This document shows, piece by piece, positions 16,724 through 23,141 of a DNA stretch of 24,121 bases. The notes beneath the pieces are model-generated. The model made no database searches and was not told the DNA's origin. It saw nothing but the letters and a program-made list of their open reading frames with translations. This DNA is from CAYOZL01 sp964408435 (GTDB lineage: Bacteria > Bdellovibrionota_C > UBA2361 > SZUA-149 > CAYOZL01). Where the stretch lies: contig CAYOZL010000035.1 in assembly GCA_964408435.1 (NCBI GenBank), forward strand, positions 1 to 24,121, written 5' to 3'. Positions within the stretch are counted from its first letter, which is position 1. Every line of letters starts with the position of its first letter. A program made the position numbers and the translations under genes.

Positions 16724-17599
16724 ATGCGAATAGCTATTTTATCTCAAAATTCTAAACTTTACTCCACTAAAAGATTAGTTGAGGCTGGTAGAAATAATGG
16801 TCATGTGGTGCGAGTGGTTAATCCTGCTAAATGTTACATGAATATTACGGATAATAATCCTTTAGTTTACTTTAAGGGAAAGCCACTAGATAATTTTGAT
16901 GCCATTATACCTAGAATTGGAGCTTCGATAACTTTTTATGCCTGTGCAGTGTTAAGGCAGTTTGAGATGATGGGCGTTTACGCTTTAAATAATTCAGATT
17001 CTATAACGACTGCTAGAGATAAGTTAAAATCTTTCCAGCTTATGTCAAAAGCTGGTGTAAGCCTGCCTACTACTGGTTTTGCAAATTCTCCTCACGATAG
17101 AGACCATGCAATTGAACTTTGTGGTGGAGCTCCCTTAGTTTTGAAACTTCATGAAGGAGCGCAGGGTAAGGGGGTAGTTTTAGCAGAAACTAAAAAAGCA
17201 GCAGAATCTGTAATTGATGCTTTTAGATCGATGTATGTAAATATTTTAATTCAAGAATATATTCCAGAGTCAAACGGAGCGGATATTAGATGCTTTGTTG
17301 TGGGGGATAGGGTGGTAGCTAAAATGAAAAGAGAACCTAAAAAAGGTGATTTTCGCTCAAACCTTCATAGTGGAGGTACTGCCAGCAATGTTGAGATTAC
17401 TAAAGAAGAAGAAGAAATAGCTATTAAAGCTTCACAGACTATGGGTTTAAATGTTAGCGGAGTCGATGTAATGCGCTCTAAAAATGGCCCAGTGGTGCTA
17501 GAGGTAAATTCTTCACCTGGTTTAGAGGGAATTGAAAAAACTACGAAGGTAGATATTGCTTCTAAGATTATTAAATTTATAGAAAGTAGTTATAATTAA
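16724..17599 (+). CDS. rimK: RimK-type ATP-grasp L-glutamate ligase
   Basis: An ATP-grasp ligase that forms an amide bond between a C-terminal carboxylate and an amino acid. Classical RimK adds glutamates to ribosomal protein S6. The 291-aa length and order match RimK: N-terminal RimK domain (residues 1-90), Gly-rich ATP loop HEGAQGKGV (143-151), the FRSNLHSGG substrate loop (210-218), GVDVMR, and the metal-binding EVNSSPGLEGIE (260-271). It opens the rightward cluster that runs to 22365. Because the same operon has exported proteases and a membrane protein, the natural acceptor may not be S6 (inference). Only a poor ribosome binding site (GGAA, 13 bases upstream) precedes the ATG. Confidence 0.93.
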   Translation: MRIAILSQNSKLYSTKRLVEAGRNNGHVVRVVNPAKCYMNITDNNPLVYFKGKPLDNFDAIIPRIGASITFYACAVLRQFEMMGVYALNNSDSITTARDKLKSFQLMSKAGVSLPTTGFANSPHDRDHAIELCGGAPLVLKLHEGAQGKGVVLAETKKAAESVIDAFRSMYVNILIQEYIPESNGADIRCFVVGDRVVAKMKREPKKGDFRSNLHSGGTASNVEITKEEEEIAIKASQTMGLNVSGVDVMRSKNGPVVLEVNSSPGLEGIEKTTKVDIASKIIKFIESSYN

Positions 17600-17605
17600 A
17601 GGCTT

Positions 17606-18628
17606 ATGTCTAAAGAGATATTTGAAATAGCTGGAGAAACCTTAAATCCAGGAGAGCAAAAAATTATAAACATTCCTTTAATGAGAATGTTTACACATAA
17701 CCAATTGTCAATTCCTGTTAAAGTTATCTCAGGTAAGAAAGCTGGACCTACACTTTTTGTTTGTGCCGCGATTCATGGAGATGAGGTAACAGGTGTAGAA
17801 ATTATTAGTAGATTGATTAAACAGGCCAGTATCAAAAAGCTTAAAGGAAATTTAATTTTAGCTCCGGTGGTTAATGTGCATGGTTTGTTAAATAGATCTA
17901 GGTATCTTCCTGATAGAAGAGATTTAAACAGATCTTTTCCAGGTTCTGAAAAAGGATCTTTAGCTTCAAGAGTTGCTTCAGTTTTTATAGAAGAAGTAGT
18001 TGATAGAAGTGATTTTGGAATTGATTTGCATAGTGGGGCTGTCCATAGAGATAACTTTCCACATATTCGGGCAAATTTAATTGATAAGACTACTATTGGC
18101 ATGGCTAATTCATTTGGAACTCCTGTAGTTTTGGATTCTGTAGAACCTGATGGTTCTTTAAGACAAGCATTATTAAAAAGAAAGAAACCAATTATAATTT
18201 TTGAAGGAGGAGAGGCTCTTAGGCTTGATGAAATGGTTGTAAAATCTGGGGTTAAAGGGATTATTGCGGTGCTTCGTTATTTAAAAATGTTGCCTGCTAA
18301 TAAAGTAAAAGAGACTAAGAAAAATAACTCTAAGCCTTTTATAGCAAGATCTAGTCTTTGGGTCAGAGCTCCTGAAAGTGGAGTGTTTAGAACTCGAATT
18401 AAATTAGGTGAAAGAGTGAAAAAAGGTGAAGTTTTAGGAGTGATTTCTGACCCTTTCGGGGAGCAGGAAGTTAGCGTGAAAGCAAAATATGGAGGAATTG
18501 TAATAAGTAATTCTTCTCTTCCTCTTGTTCATGAAGGAGAAGCCTTGTTTCATATCGCTAGATTTAAAAAGCTTGATAAAGTTGAAAAGACATTACTAAG
18601 CTATCACAGTATGCTTGAAAATCTTTAG
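17606..18628 (+). CDS. Succinylglutamate desuccinylase/aspartoacylase family zinc hydrolase
   Basis: A cytoplasmic M14-like zinc hydrolase that cleaves N-acyl amino acids or related amides. The 340-aa product shows the family zinc site: AIHGDE (His57, Glu60) and IDLHSG (His142). It also has the substrate-binding DRRDLNRSFPG (103-113) and the likely catalytic Glu200 in IIFEGGE. The C-terminal part (about 255-330) forms a biotinyl/lipoyl-like beta barrel (GVFRTRIKLGERVKKGEVLG), usual for this family. It has no signal peptide. It starts six bases after the rimK stop, with AAGG inside that junction. It could release a blocked or glutamyl-type amide made by the ligase (inference); the acyl group cannot be read from the sequence. 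Confidence 0.9.
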   Translation: MSKEIFEIAGETLNPGEQKIINIPLMRMFTHNQLSIPVKVISGKKAGPTLFVCAAIHGDEVTGVEIISRLIKQASIKKLKGNLILAPVVNVHGLLNRSRYLPDRRDLNRSFPGSEKGSLASRVASVFIEEVVDRSDFGIDLHSGAVHRDNFPHIRANLIDKTTIGMANSFGTPVVLDSVEPDGSLRQALLKRKKPIIIFEGGEALRLDEMVVKSGVKGIIAVLRYLKMLPANKVKETKKNNSKPFIARSSLWVRAPESGVFRTRIKLGERVKKGEVLGVISDPFGEQEVSVKAKYGGIVISNSSLPLVHEGEALFHIARFKKLDKVEKTLLSYHSMLENL

Positions 18629-18757
18629 ATGAAGATTTTTTTGTCACTCGCTGTTGCCTTAATTATTATATTAGCTTTAGTTTTAGCTGTTATCAGTAGT
18701 ATGCCTAGTCAATTTTATGATAATTTGTTTAATAAGAAAAATCAGAAAGATAAATAA
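18629..18757 (+). CDS. Small single-helix membrane protein, 42 residues
   Basis: This short gene begins with ATG immediately after the TAG of the desuccinylase gene (TAGATG) and ends at TAA 18757. The product is a single membrane helix (SLAVALIIILALVLAVISS, residues 6-24), then SMPSQFYDNLF and a lysine-rich tail (NKKNQKDK). Its pattern of one helix plus a basic tail is that of real micro-membrane proteins. The next gene starts 16 bases later, so it fits the operon spacing without gaps. No homolog is recognised. It could anchor or regulate the 7-helix protein of the same operon. Short length is the main reason for caution. Confidence 0.55.
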   Translation: MKIFLSLAVALIIILALVLAVISSMPSQFYDNLFNKKNQKDK

Positions 18758-18773
18758 GGAAACTAAAAAAGAA

Positions 18774-19259
18774 ATGAAAAAAATATTATTATTATTGTTA
18801 GTCTTTTTTAGTCAAAGTTGTAGCCAAAGCCTTGATACACAAAGTAGTAAAGAGGTTCTAGGCTGGGTAGAGAAGGTAAGGGTCAACTCGCAAGATTTCC
18901 ATGCAAAACTAGACCCAGGAAGTGAACTTACTTCCATAAATGCTGAAGATATTAAACCTTATAAGAAGTCGGGTAAACGTTATGTTAAATTTAAACTAGT
19001 AGATAGAAACGGCAAGTCTATAATTTATAAAAAGAAGGTTGTTAGAACAGCAAAAATTAAGCAATCTAGTGGAAAGAAATATAAGAGAATAATAGTGAAA
19101 TTCCCTATTTGTTTAGGGGGCACTTTAATGGAAGAGGAAGTTGCTTTAGCTGATAGAAATCATTTGGATTATGAAATGTTAATAGGTAGAAGTTTTTTAG
19201 CTGGGAATGTAGTAGTTGACCCATCAAAGACTTTTAGTATTGAGCCTTCTTGTCAGTAG
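18774..19259 (+). CDS. Exported retropepsin-like aspartic protease (RimB/DUF785), copy 1
   Basis: A 161-aa member of the retropepsin-like zinc-protease-named family (PF05618), usually found beside RimK and called RimB in Pseudomonas. I start at ATG 18774 (MKKILLLLLVFF), which gives an export signal. SQSC at residues 13-16 could be a weak lipobox. The active-site loop reads AKLDPGSELTSI, with the putative catalytic Asp47 but a D-P-G triad instead of the usual D-T/S-G. The conserved ADRNHLDYEMLIGRSFL block is at 126-142. Its closest relative in the window is the next gene. The proline may impair catalysis, so this copy could be inactive or a binding partner. It is predicted to act outside the cytoplasm. 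Confidence 0.82.
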   Translation: MKKILLLLLVFFSQSCSQSLDTQSSKEVLGWVEKVRVNSQDFHAKLDPGSELTSINAEDIKPYKKSGKRYVKFKLVDRNGKSIIYKKKVVRTAKIKQSSGKKYKRIIVKFPICLGGTLMEEEVALADRNHLDYEMLIGRSFLAGNVVVDPSKTFSIEPSCQ

Positions 19260-19272
19260 TTTTTATTTTAAT

Positions 19273-19851
19273 ATGAAAAAAACAATTTTAATTCTAAGTG
19301 TTTTAAGCCTTTCTCTCGCTTCTAGTTCTTTCGCATTAGAAAAGCCCCTAAAGAAGAAAATAGGGAAGAAAAAAATTGAGAAGAAGTCTGCGAAAAAATA
19401 CAAAAAAATAGCAGTCGAAAAAGGTATTTTTGGTTGGATAGAGAAAGTTAAAATAAGACCTGGTAATATTCTACTGCATGCTAAATTAGATTCTGGTGCA
19501 GATCATAGTTCTCTTAGCGCAATGAATATAAGTGAGTTTAAAAGAAAAGGTAAAAACTGGGTAAGATTCGATTTAAGAAGTCGAACAGGAGAAATTCATA
19601 CTATTGAATTAAAAACTCATAGAAAAGCTAGAATTAAAAGAATTGAAGGTAATACTCAAGAAAGACCAGTGGTAAGAATGGGGCTTTGTTTAGGAGATAA
19701 ATATCTAAATGTTGATGTTAATTTAGCAGACCGTTCAAACTTTGCATTTCCCTTATTGATAGGCAGAAATTTTCTTGCGCCTAATGTTTTATTAGATACT
19801 TCTAAGACTTATACTGCAGAACCTCATTGTAAGGGGAAGTATAAAAAGTAA
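19273..19851 (+). CDS. Exported retropepsin-like aspartic protease (RimB/DUF785), copy 2
   Basis: A 192-aa paralog of the preceding gene. The start ATG 19273 gives a clear signal peptide, MKKTILILSVLSLSLASSSF, with cleavage near residue 21. A longer reading back to 19216 overlaps the upstream gene and lacks sense. A lysine-rich linker follows (residues 24-45, over half Lys), then the retropepsin domain with an intact AKLDSGADHSSL (Asp73-Ser-Gly) and LADRSNFAFPLLIGRNFL (151-168). It keeps the standard triad that copy 1 has lost. No Shine-Dalgarno sequence is visible in the 13-base gap. It probably acts in the periplasm on substrates linked to the ligase pathway, and retropepsins act as dimers, so a heterodimer with copy 1 is possible (inference). 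Confidence 0.85.
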   Translation: MKKTILILSVLSLSLASSSFALEKPLKKKIGKKKIEKKSAKKYKKIAVEKGIFGWIEKVKIRPGNILLHAKLDSGADHSSLSAMNISEFKRKGKNWVRFDLRSRTGEIHTIELKTHRKARIKRIEGNTQERPVVRMGLCLGDKYLNVDVNLADRSNFAFPLLIGRNFLAPNVLLDTSKTYTAEPHCKGKYKK

Positions 19852-19873
19852 GTTGAATGGTGGAGTTGCTTAA

Positions 19874-21418
19874 ATGAAAATATTTTCACTTTGTTTTCTG
19901 CTTATAGTCTCAGCACTTTCTTTATTTATATACAAACTTAATGTCTTAGATATTCCAATTAAACCAGATCCTAATTATAGTGCCTGGGCAATTGAAACTT
20001 CTCTAGATGTTAAAGTAAAAGGTAAGCGGTCTGAGATTTCAATGTATCTTCCTTATTCTAACTCAAAAGGGCAGGTGTTAAATGAAAATTTCATTTCAGA
20101 TGGTTACGGCTTAAGTAAAATTAATTCAGATTATGGTAGAAGATTAGACTGGATAACTTCTAAATCTAAAGGTTTACATAGTTTACGTTATCAAGTTCTG
20201 GTTAGGCCTGTAGTGAAAACAAAACCTGTTAGAGTAAAAAGAATTAAACATAAAAGTATTTTATCAAAAGCCGAGTTAGTAGCAGCTAGGAAAATAATTA
20301 GTAGTGCTAGGAGAAAGGCAGGTGAAATTTTTCTAAAAGACAAGATTAAGGAAAAAGATACTGAGATAATTAAGGAAATAGTAAGAATCGTTAAAGATAA
20401 ATCTGTTATTTCTAAGAGTTTTTCTGCAATACTAAGCAAAATAGACTCAATCAAAGCAGAAGCAAGGTATATAGCTCGTATTCTTAATCTAGCTGGCTTT
20501 TACACCAGGCCGGTGCATGGGATAGAGTTAAGTAAAACTATAAGAAATGCTAATTTAAAACATTGGATAGAGATTGATGTTAAAGGTTTTTGGAAAACTT
20601 ATGATATTGAAAATAATAAATTTAATATTCCAGATACTTATTTTAAATGGTGGAAAGGTAACGAATCTCTTGTTAAAGCTTCTCAATCTACAAAAATTTT
20701 AAATCAAAATATTTCAGTAGTTAAACAAGATAATATCAATGTGAATTTTGCAATTTCAAAAGCAGATAAGAAATCTAGAACTTTAGGCAGTCTTGCATTA
20801 ACTAAATTACCTTATCATACACAAGCTATTTATAGATTAATGCTAATAATACCTATTGGAGCTTTAGGTGTTGCTTTTTTAAGAAACGTGATTGGGATAA
20901 AAACTTTTGGAACTTTTATGCCAGTATTAATTGCTCTAGCTTTTAGGGAAACTACTTTGTTGTGGGGATTGTTTTTATTTACGCTTGTTATTAGTATCGG
21001 ATTAGTTTCAAGATTAATACTAGAGCGTTTGCAGTTATTACTAGTTCCAAGACTAACTGCTATTTTAACTATAGTGATATTGATAATGGCATCAACTGCT
21101 CTTTTTAGTCATTCTAATAATTTTTCTCATGGAATGTCTTTATCGCTTTTTCCTGTAGTAATTCTTACTATGACAATAGAGAGAATGTCTGTTTTATGGG
21201 AAGAAACAGGATTTTTAGCTGCTGTTAAAACAGCTCTTGGTAGTATGTTAGTAGCAAGCTTAGTTTATTTTTTAATTATAAATGAATATTTAAATTATTT
21301 TGTTTTTGTTTTTCCTGAAGTCTTACTTGTAAACCTAGCTTTAGCAATCTTACTCGGTAGGTATACTGGCTACCGATTATTTGAACTGCTTAGATTTAAA
21401 GAGTTGGCTCGGCAATGA
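19874..21418 (+). CDS. Inactive transglutaminase-like domain fused to seven membrane helices (UUP1/7TM_transglut)
   Basis: A 514-aa inner-membrane protein. An N-terminal helix (about residues 3-20) is followed by a large periplasmic region and then about seven helices (320-500). The soluble part contains a transglutaminase-like fold near 195-250: RYIARILNLAGFYTRPVHGI, then HWIEIDVKGFW with His230 and TYDIE with Asp244. The nucleophile Cys is absent; the whole protein has one Cys, at residue 7. The membrane part carries the family blocks GIKTFGTFMPVLIALAFRET (341-360) and TMTIERMSVLWEE. A good ribosome binding site (GGAG) lies about eight bases upstream. Its TGA overlaps the next ATG. Families of this type are predicted to recognise or pass peptides linked by ATP-grasp ligases. 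Confidence 0.92.
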   Translation: MKIFSLCFLLIVSALSLFIYKLNVLDIPIKPDPNYSAWAIETSLDVKVKGKRSEISMYLPYSNSKGQVLNENFISDGYGLSKINSDYGRRLDWITSKSKGLHSLRYQVLVRPVVKTKPVRVKRIKHKSILSKAELVAARKIISSARRKAGEIFLKDKIKEKDTEIIKEIVRIVKDKSVISKSFSAILSKIDSIKAEARYIARILNLAGFYTRPVHGIELSKTIRNANLKHWIEIDVKGFWKTYDIENNKFNIPDTYFKWWKGNESLVKASQSTKILNQNISVVKQDNINVNFAISKADKKSRTLGSLALTKLPYHTQAIYRLMLIIPIGALGVAFLRNVIGIKTFGTFMPVLIALAFRETTLLWGLFLFTLVISIGLVSRLILERLQLLLVPRLTAILTIVILIMASTALFSHSNNFSHGMSLSLFPVVILTMTIERMSVLWEETGFLAAVKTALGSMLVASLVYFLIINEYLNYFVFVFPEVLLVNLALAILLGRYTGYRLFELLRFKELARQ

Positions 21419-22365
21419 ATCAAACACTAATTAGATCGCTTAATGAAAAAGGCGTTTTAGGAATTAATGCTAGAAATATTAATTATATTCAAAAGTATAA
21501 TAAAAGAAATTTATTCCCATTAGCTGATAATAAACTTTTAACTAAAGATATTGCTAGAAAAGTAGGAATTAGCGTTCCTGAATTATACGGCACAATTAAA
21601 TTGACTGGAGATTTAAAAAAATTACCATTTATCTTAAAAGATAGAGATGACTTTGTAATTAAACCAGCATGTGGGAGTGGTGGTGATGGGATTTTAGTTA
21701 TTACAAGAACGACTGATCAGGGTTACTTAAAAGTAGATGGTAGTATAATAGGTTTAAGGGAATTACAGCATCATACTGCAAAAGCGCTTCATGGTTTATA
21801 TAGTTTAGGAGCACATCCGGACCAAGTAATAATTGAAAAGAGAGTTATTTTTGATTCAGTCTTTGAAAAAATTAGCTATAAAGGTGTGCCTGATATTAGA
21901 ATTATATCTCTTTTAGGTGTGCCTGTAATGGCAATGTTAAGACTACCTACTAAAGCTTCTGGAGGAAGAGCGAATCTTCATCAAGGAGCTATTGGAGTAG
22001 GGATTGATTTAGCTACTGGAACAACTCTAGGAGCAGTGCAAGGAAATTCAATTGTTGAAAAACATCCTGATACTGGCTTTGATGTCTCTGGGGTTATGGT
22101 GCCATATTGGGAAGAGCTCTTAGAGTTAGGAGCTAAATCATATGAGCTTACAGGACTTGGCTATCAAGGAATTGATATTGTTTTAGATGAGGCTTTAGGC
22201 CCTTTAGTCCTTGAGCTGAATGCTAGGCCAGGATTGAATATTCAAATTGCTAATAATACAGGACTTGCTAATAGGTTAATTTTAGTAGAACAGAGCTACA
22301 AAGAGCTTTTGACTATTCAAGATAGAGTAAGATTTGCAAAAGAAAATTTTACAAGCAAAATATAA
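21415..22365 (+). CDS. Alpha-L-glutamate ligase-like ATP-grasp protein (TIGR02291-type)
   Basis: A second ATP-grasp amide ligase, 316 aa, distinct from RimK. It has the N-terminal MNQTLIRSLNEKGVLGINAR-type region, the ATP-binding KPACGSGGDGI (residues 83-93), the loop VPDIRII (158-164), SGGRANLHQGA (182-192) and the metal-binding LELNARPGLNIQIAN (266-280). Its ATG overlaps the stop of the 7-helix gene (ATGA), a common and telling coupling: this pair occurs together in many proteobacteria. It is cytoplasmic, with no signal peptide. The reaction is likely ATP-driven peptide-bond formation using glutamate or a similar amino acid, but the acceptor is unknown. It is the last gene of the operon. 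Confidence 0.92.
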   Translation: MNQTLIRSLNEKGVLGINARNINYIQKYNKRNLFPLADNKLLTKDIARKVGISVPELYGTIKLTGDLKKLPFILKDRDDFVIKPACGSGGDGILVITRTTDQGYLKVDGSIIGLRELQHHTAKALHGLYSLGAHPDQVIIEKRVIFDSVFEKISYKGVPDIRIISLLGVPVMAMLRLPTKASGGRANLHQGAIGVGIDLATGTTLGAVQGNSIVEKHPDTGFDVSGVMVPYWEELLELGAKSYELTGLGYQGIDIVLDEALGPLVLELNARPGLNIQIANNTGLANRLILVEQSYKELLTIQDRVRFAKENFTSKI

Positions 22366-22421
22366 GCTAAAAACCATTCAATTTGTTAACAAAGCTATTC
22401 CTAAGTTTTAAATAAATAAAA

Positions 22422-22461
22422 TTACACAGAAATAATGTGTGAATCTTTTTTCTTCTTTTTA
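22422..22461 (+). terminator. Weak terminator of the rimK-to-ligase operon
   Basis: TTACACA (22422-22428), a seven-base loop (GAAATAA) and TGTGTGA (22436-22442) can pair with one wobble. A T-rich stretch (TCTTTTTTCTTCTTTTT) follows at 22445-22461. The stem is short and AT-rich, so it may be only a partial stop. Confidence 0.35.
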
Positions 22462-22469
22462 CCTAAAGT

Positions 22470-22602
22470 TAATTTTTTACATTCCCGATAACTTAATTAC
22501 TGGCTGAAAAGCAAGTAGTTTTAAAGCCTAAAGTTTAGGCTTGTAGTTCTTTAGAAGGTTTCAAGCTTCATAAGAATATTTTTCTTATGAAGCTGTTTTT
22601 TC
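22470..22602 (+). ncRNA. Candidate small RNA ending in a strong terminator
   Basis: No protein-coding signal is seen here. Two hairpins follow each other. AAGCCTA...TAGGCTT (22524-22542) has a 7-base-pair stem and 5-base loop. The 13-base-pair terminator hairpin follows at 22564-22594. That would fit a short independent transcript, or an ordinary 3' UTR of the operon. I see no convincing promoter; only a TTTACA-like -35 element near 22475. Confidence 0.25.
22564..22601 (+). terminator. Strong intrinsic terminator
   Basis: A perfect 13-base-pair stem, AGCTTCATAAGAA paired with TTCTTATGAAGCT, with a five-base loop (TATTT), is followed by one G and six Ts (22596-22601). It is the clearest terminator in the window. 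It ends whatever transcript crosses it rightward: the ligase operon if it reads through the weak stop, or a small RNA. Confidence 0.8.
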
Positions 22603-22768
22603 AAAAGAGTTTTTTTAGGTTTTGAGTAGAAGGTTTTGCCGCTTGGAAGAAGTGAATTCTTTTCATTTGAATTTCTTTCATTTCTTTTGGGCTGGGTGTT
22701 TCTAAGGTTTTTCGTAGGTTGTTCGGTCCAAAGTTTTCTTGTCGCTTGTTCTTTTGAAAGGTAAAAAA
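22603..22768 (+). other. T/G-rich untranslated leader before the 80-residue gene
   Basis: This 166-base stretch has no gene that I can support. The plus strand is very rich in T and G and poor in A and C. It includes runs such as TTTCTAAGGTTTTTCGTAGG and ends with AAAGG seven bases before ATG 22769. It may be a long leader or a regulatory region. No clear sigma70 promoter is present. Confidence 0.35.
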
Positions 22769-23011
22769 ATGCGACTATATCACGACGTGGTGCTTGATCT
22801 TGTTGAAAAGTCTTATGCTGATGGCATCAGCTGGGAGAAGATTTTCGAAACTATCTATGAATTAGATAAGAGTGTTTTTAGAAGCAAACATTTTTGTTTT
22901 GCTCTAAGACATTTGATGTCTTACGAATTTGCTTTAAGTGAATTCGAAATTGAATTGATAGTTAAGAAGATGTTTCCAGAATATGTAATTTTAGCCTCTA
23001 AGGAAATGTAA
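22769..23011 (+). CDS. Unrecognised small cytoplasmic protein, 80 residues
   Basis: I do not recognise the family. ATG 22769 is chosen because AAAGG lies exactly seven bases upstream; the frame extends ten codons further up to a TTG but without a ribosome binding site. The product is mostly helical by composition, slightly acidic to neutral, with two Cys-free halves around a single Cys in HFCFALRHLM (residues 41-50). It ends in IVKKMFPEYVILASKEM. It has no signal peptide or membrane helix. It stands alone after a strong terminator and before a G-rich hairpin, so it is probably its own transcription unit. The strong ribosome binding site and complete frame argue that it is real. Confidence 0.6.
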   Translation: MRLYHDVVLDLVEKSYADGISWEKIFETIYELDKSVFRSKHFCFALRHLMSYEFALSEFEIELIVKKMFPEYVILASKEM

Positions 23012-23051
23012 TGTGTTAAATAAAAGAATTAGAATTTTTTATGGGGGCGCG

Positions 23052-23096
23052 GGGAGTGAGGTTTGTAATAAAGTTTTTTGCTACACCCTTGCTCCC
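23052..23096. repeat. G-rich imperfect hairpin
   Basis: GGGAGTGAGG (23052-23061) pairs with CCTTGCTCCC (23087-23096) using two G-U wobbles, with a further GTA/TAC pair inside and a loop holding TTTTTT. A G/C-rich tract (GGGGGCGCGGGGAG) just before it stands out strongly from the AT-rich surroundings. No T-tract follows on either strand, so it is not a standard intrinsic terminator, though it lies between the convergent ends of two genes. Confidence 0.5.
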
Positions 23097-23118
23097 TAAT
23101 ATTTAATTTTAAATATTA
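23097..23118. repeat. AT-only perfect inverted repeat
   Basis: TAATATTTAA (23097-23106), two bases, and TTAAATATTA (23109-23118) form a perfect 10-base inverted repeat next to the G-rich hairpin, in the convergent intergenic gap. It is a possible cruciform or helper stem for termination; low complexity makes chance plausible. Confidence 0.4.
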
Positions 23119-23141
23119 TTAATTATCTTAGCTTTTCTTTT

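Noticed and set aside
20191..20454. Leftward open frame of 87 codons inside the transglutaminase-like gene
   Set aside because: It is antisense to a conserved domain, with no start signal or homology I can see.
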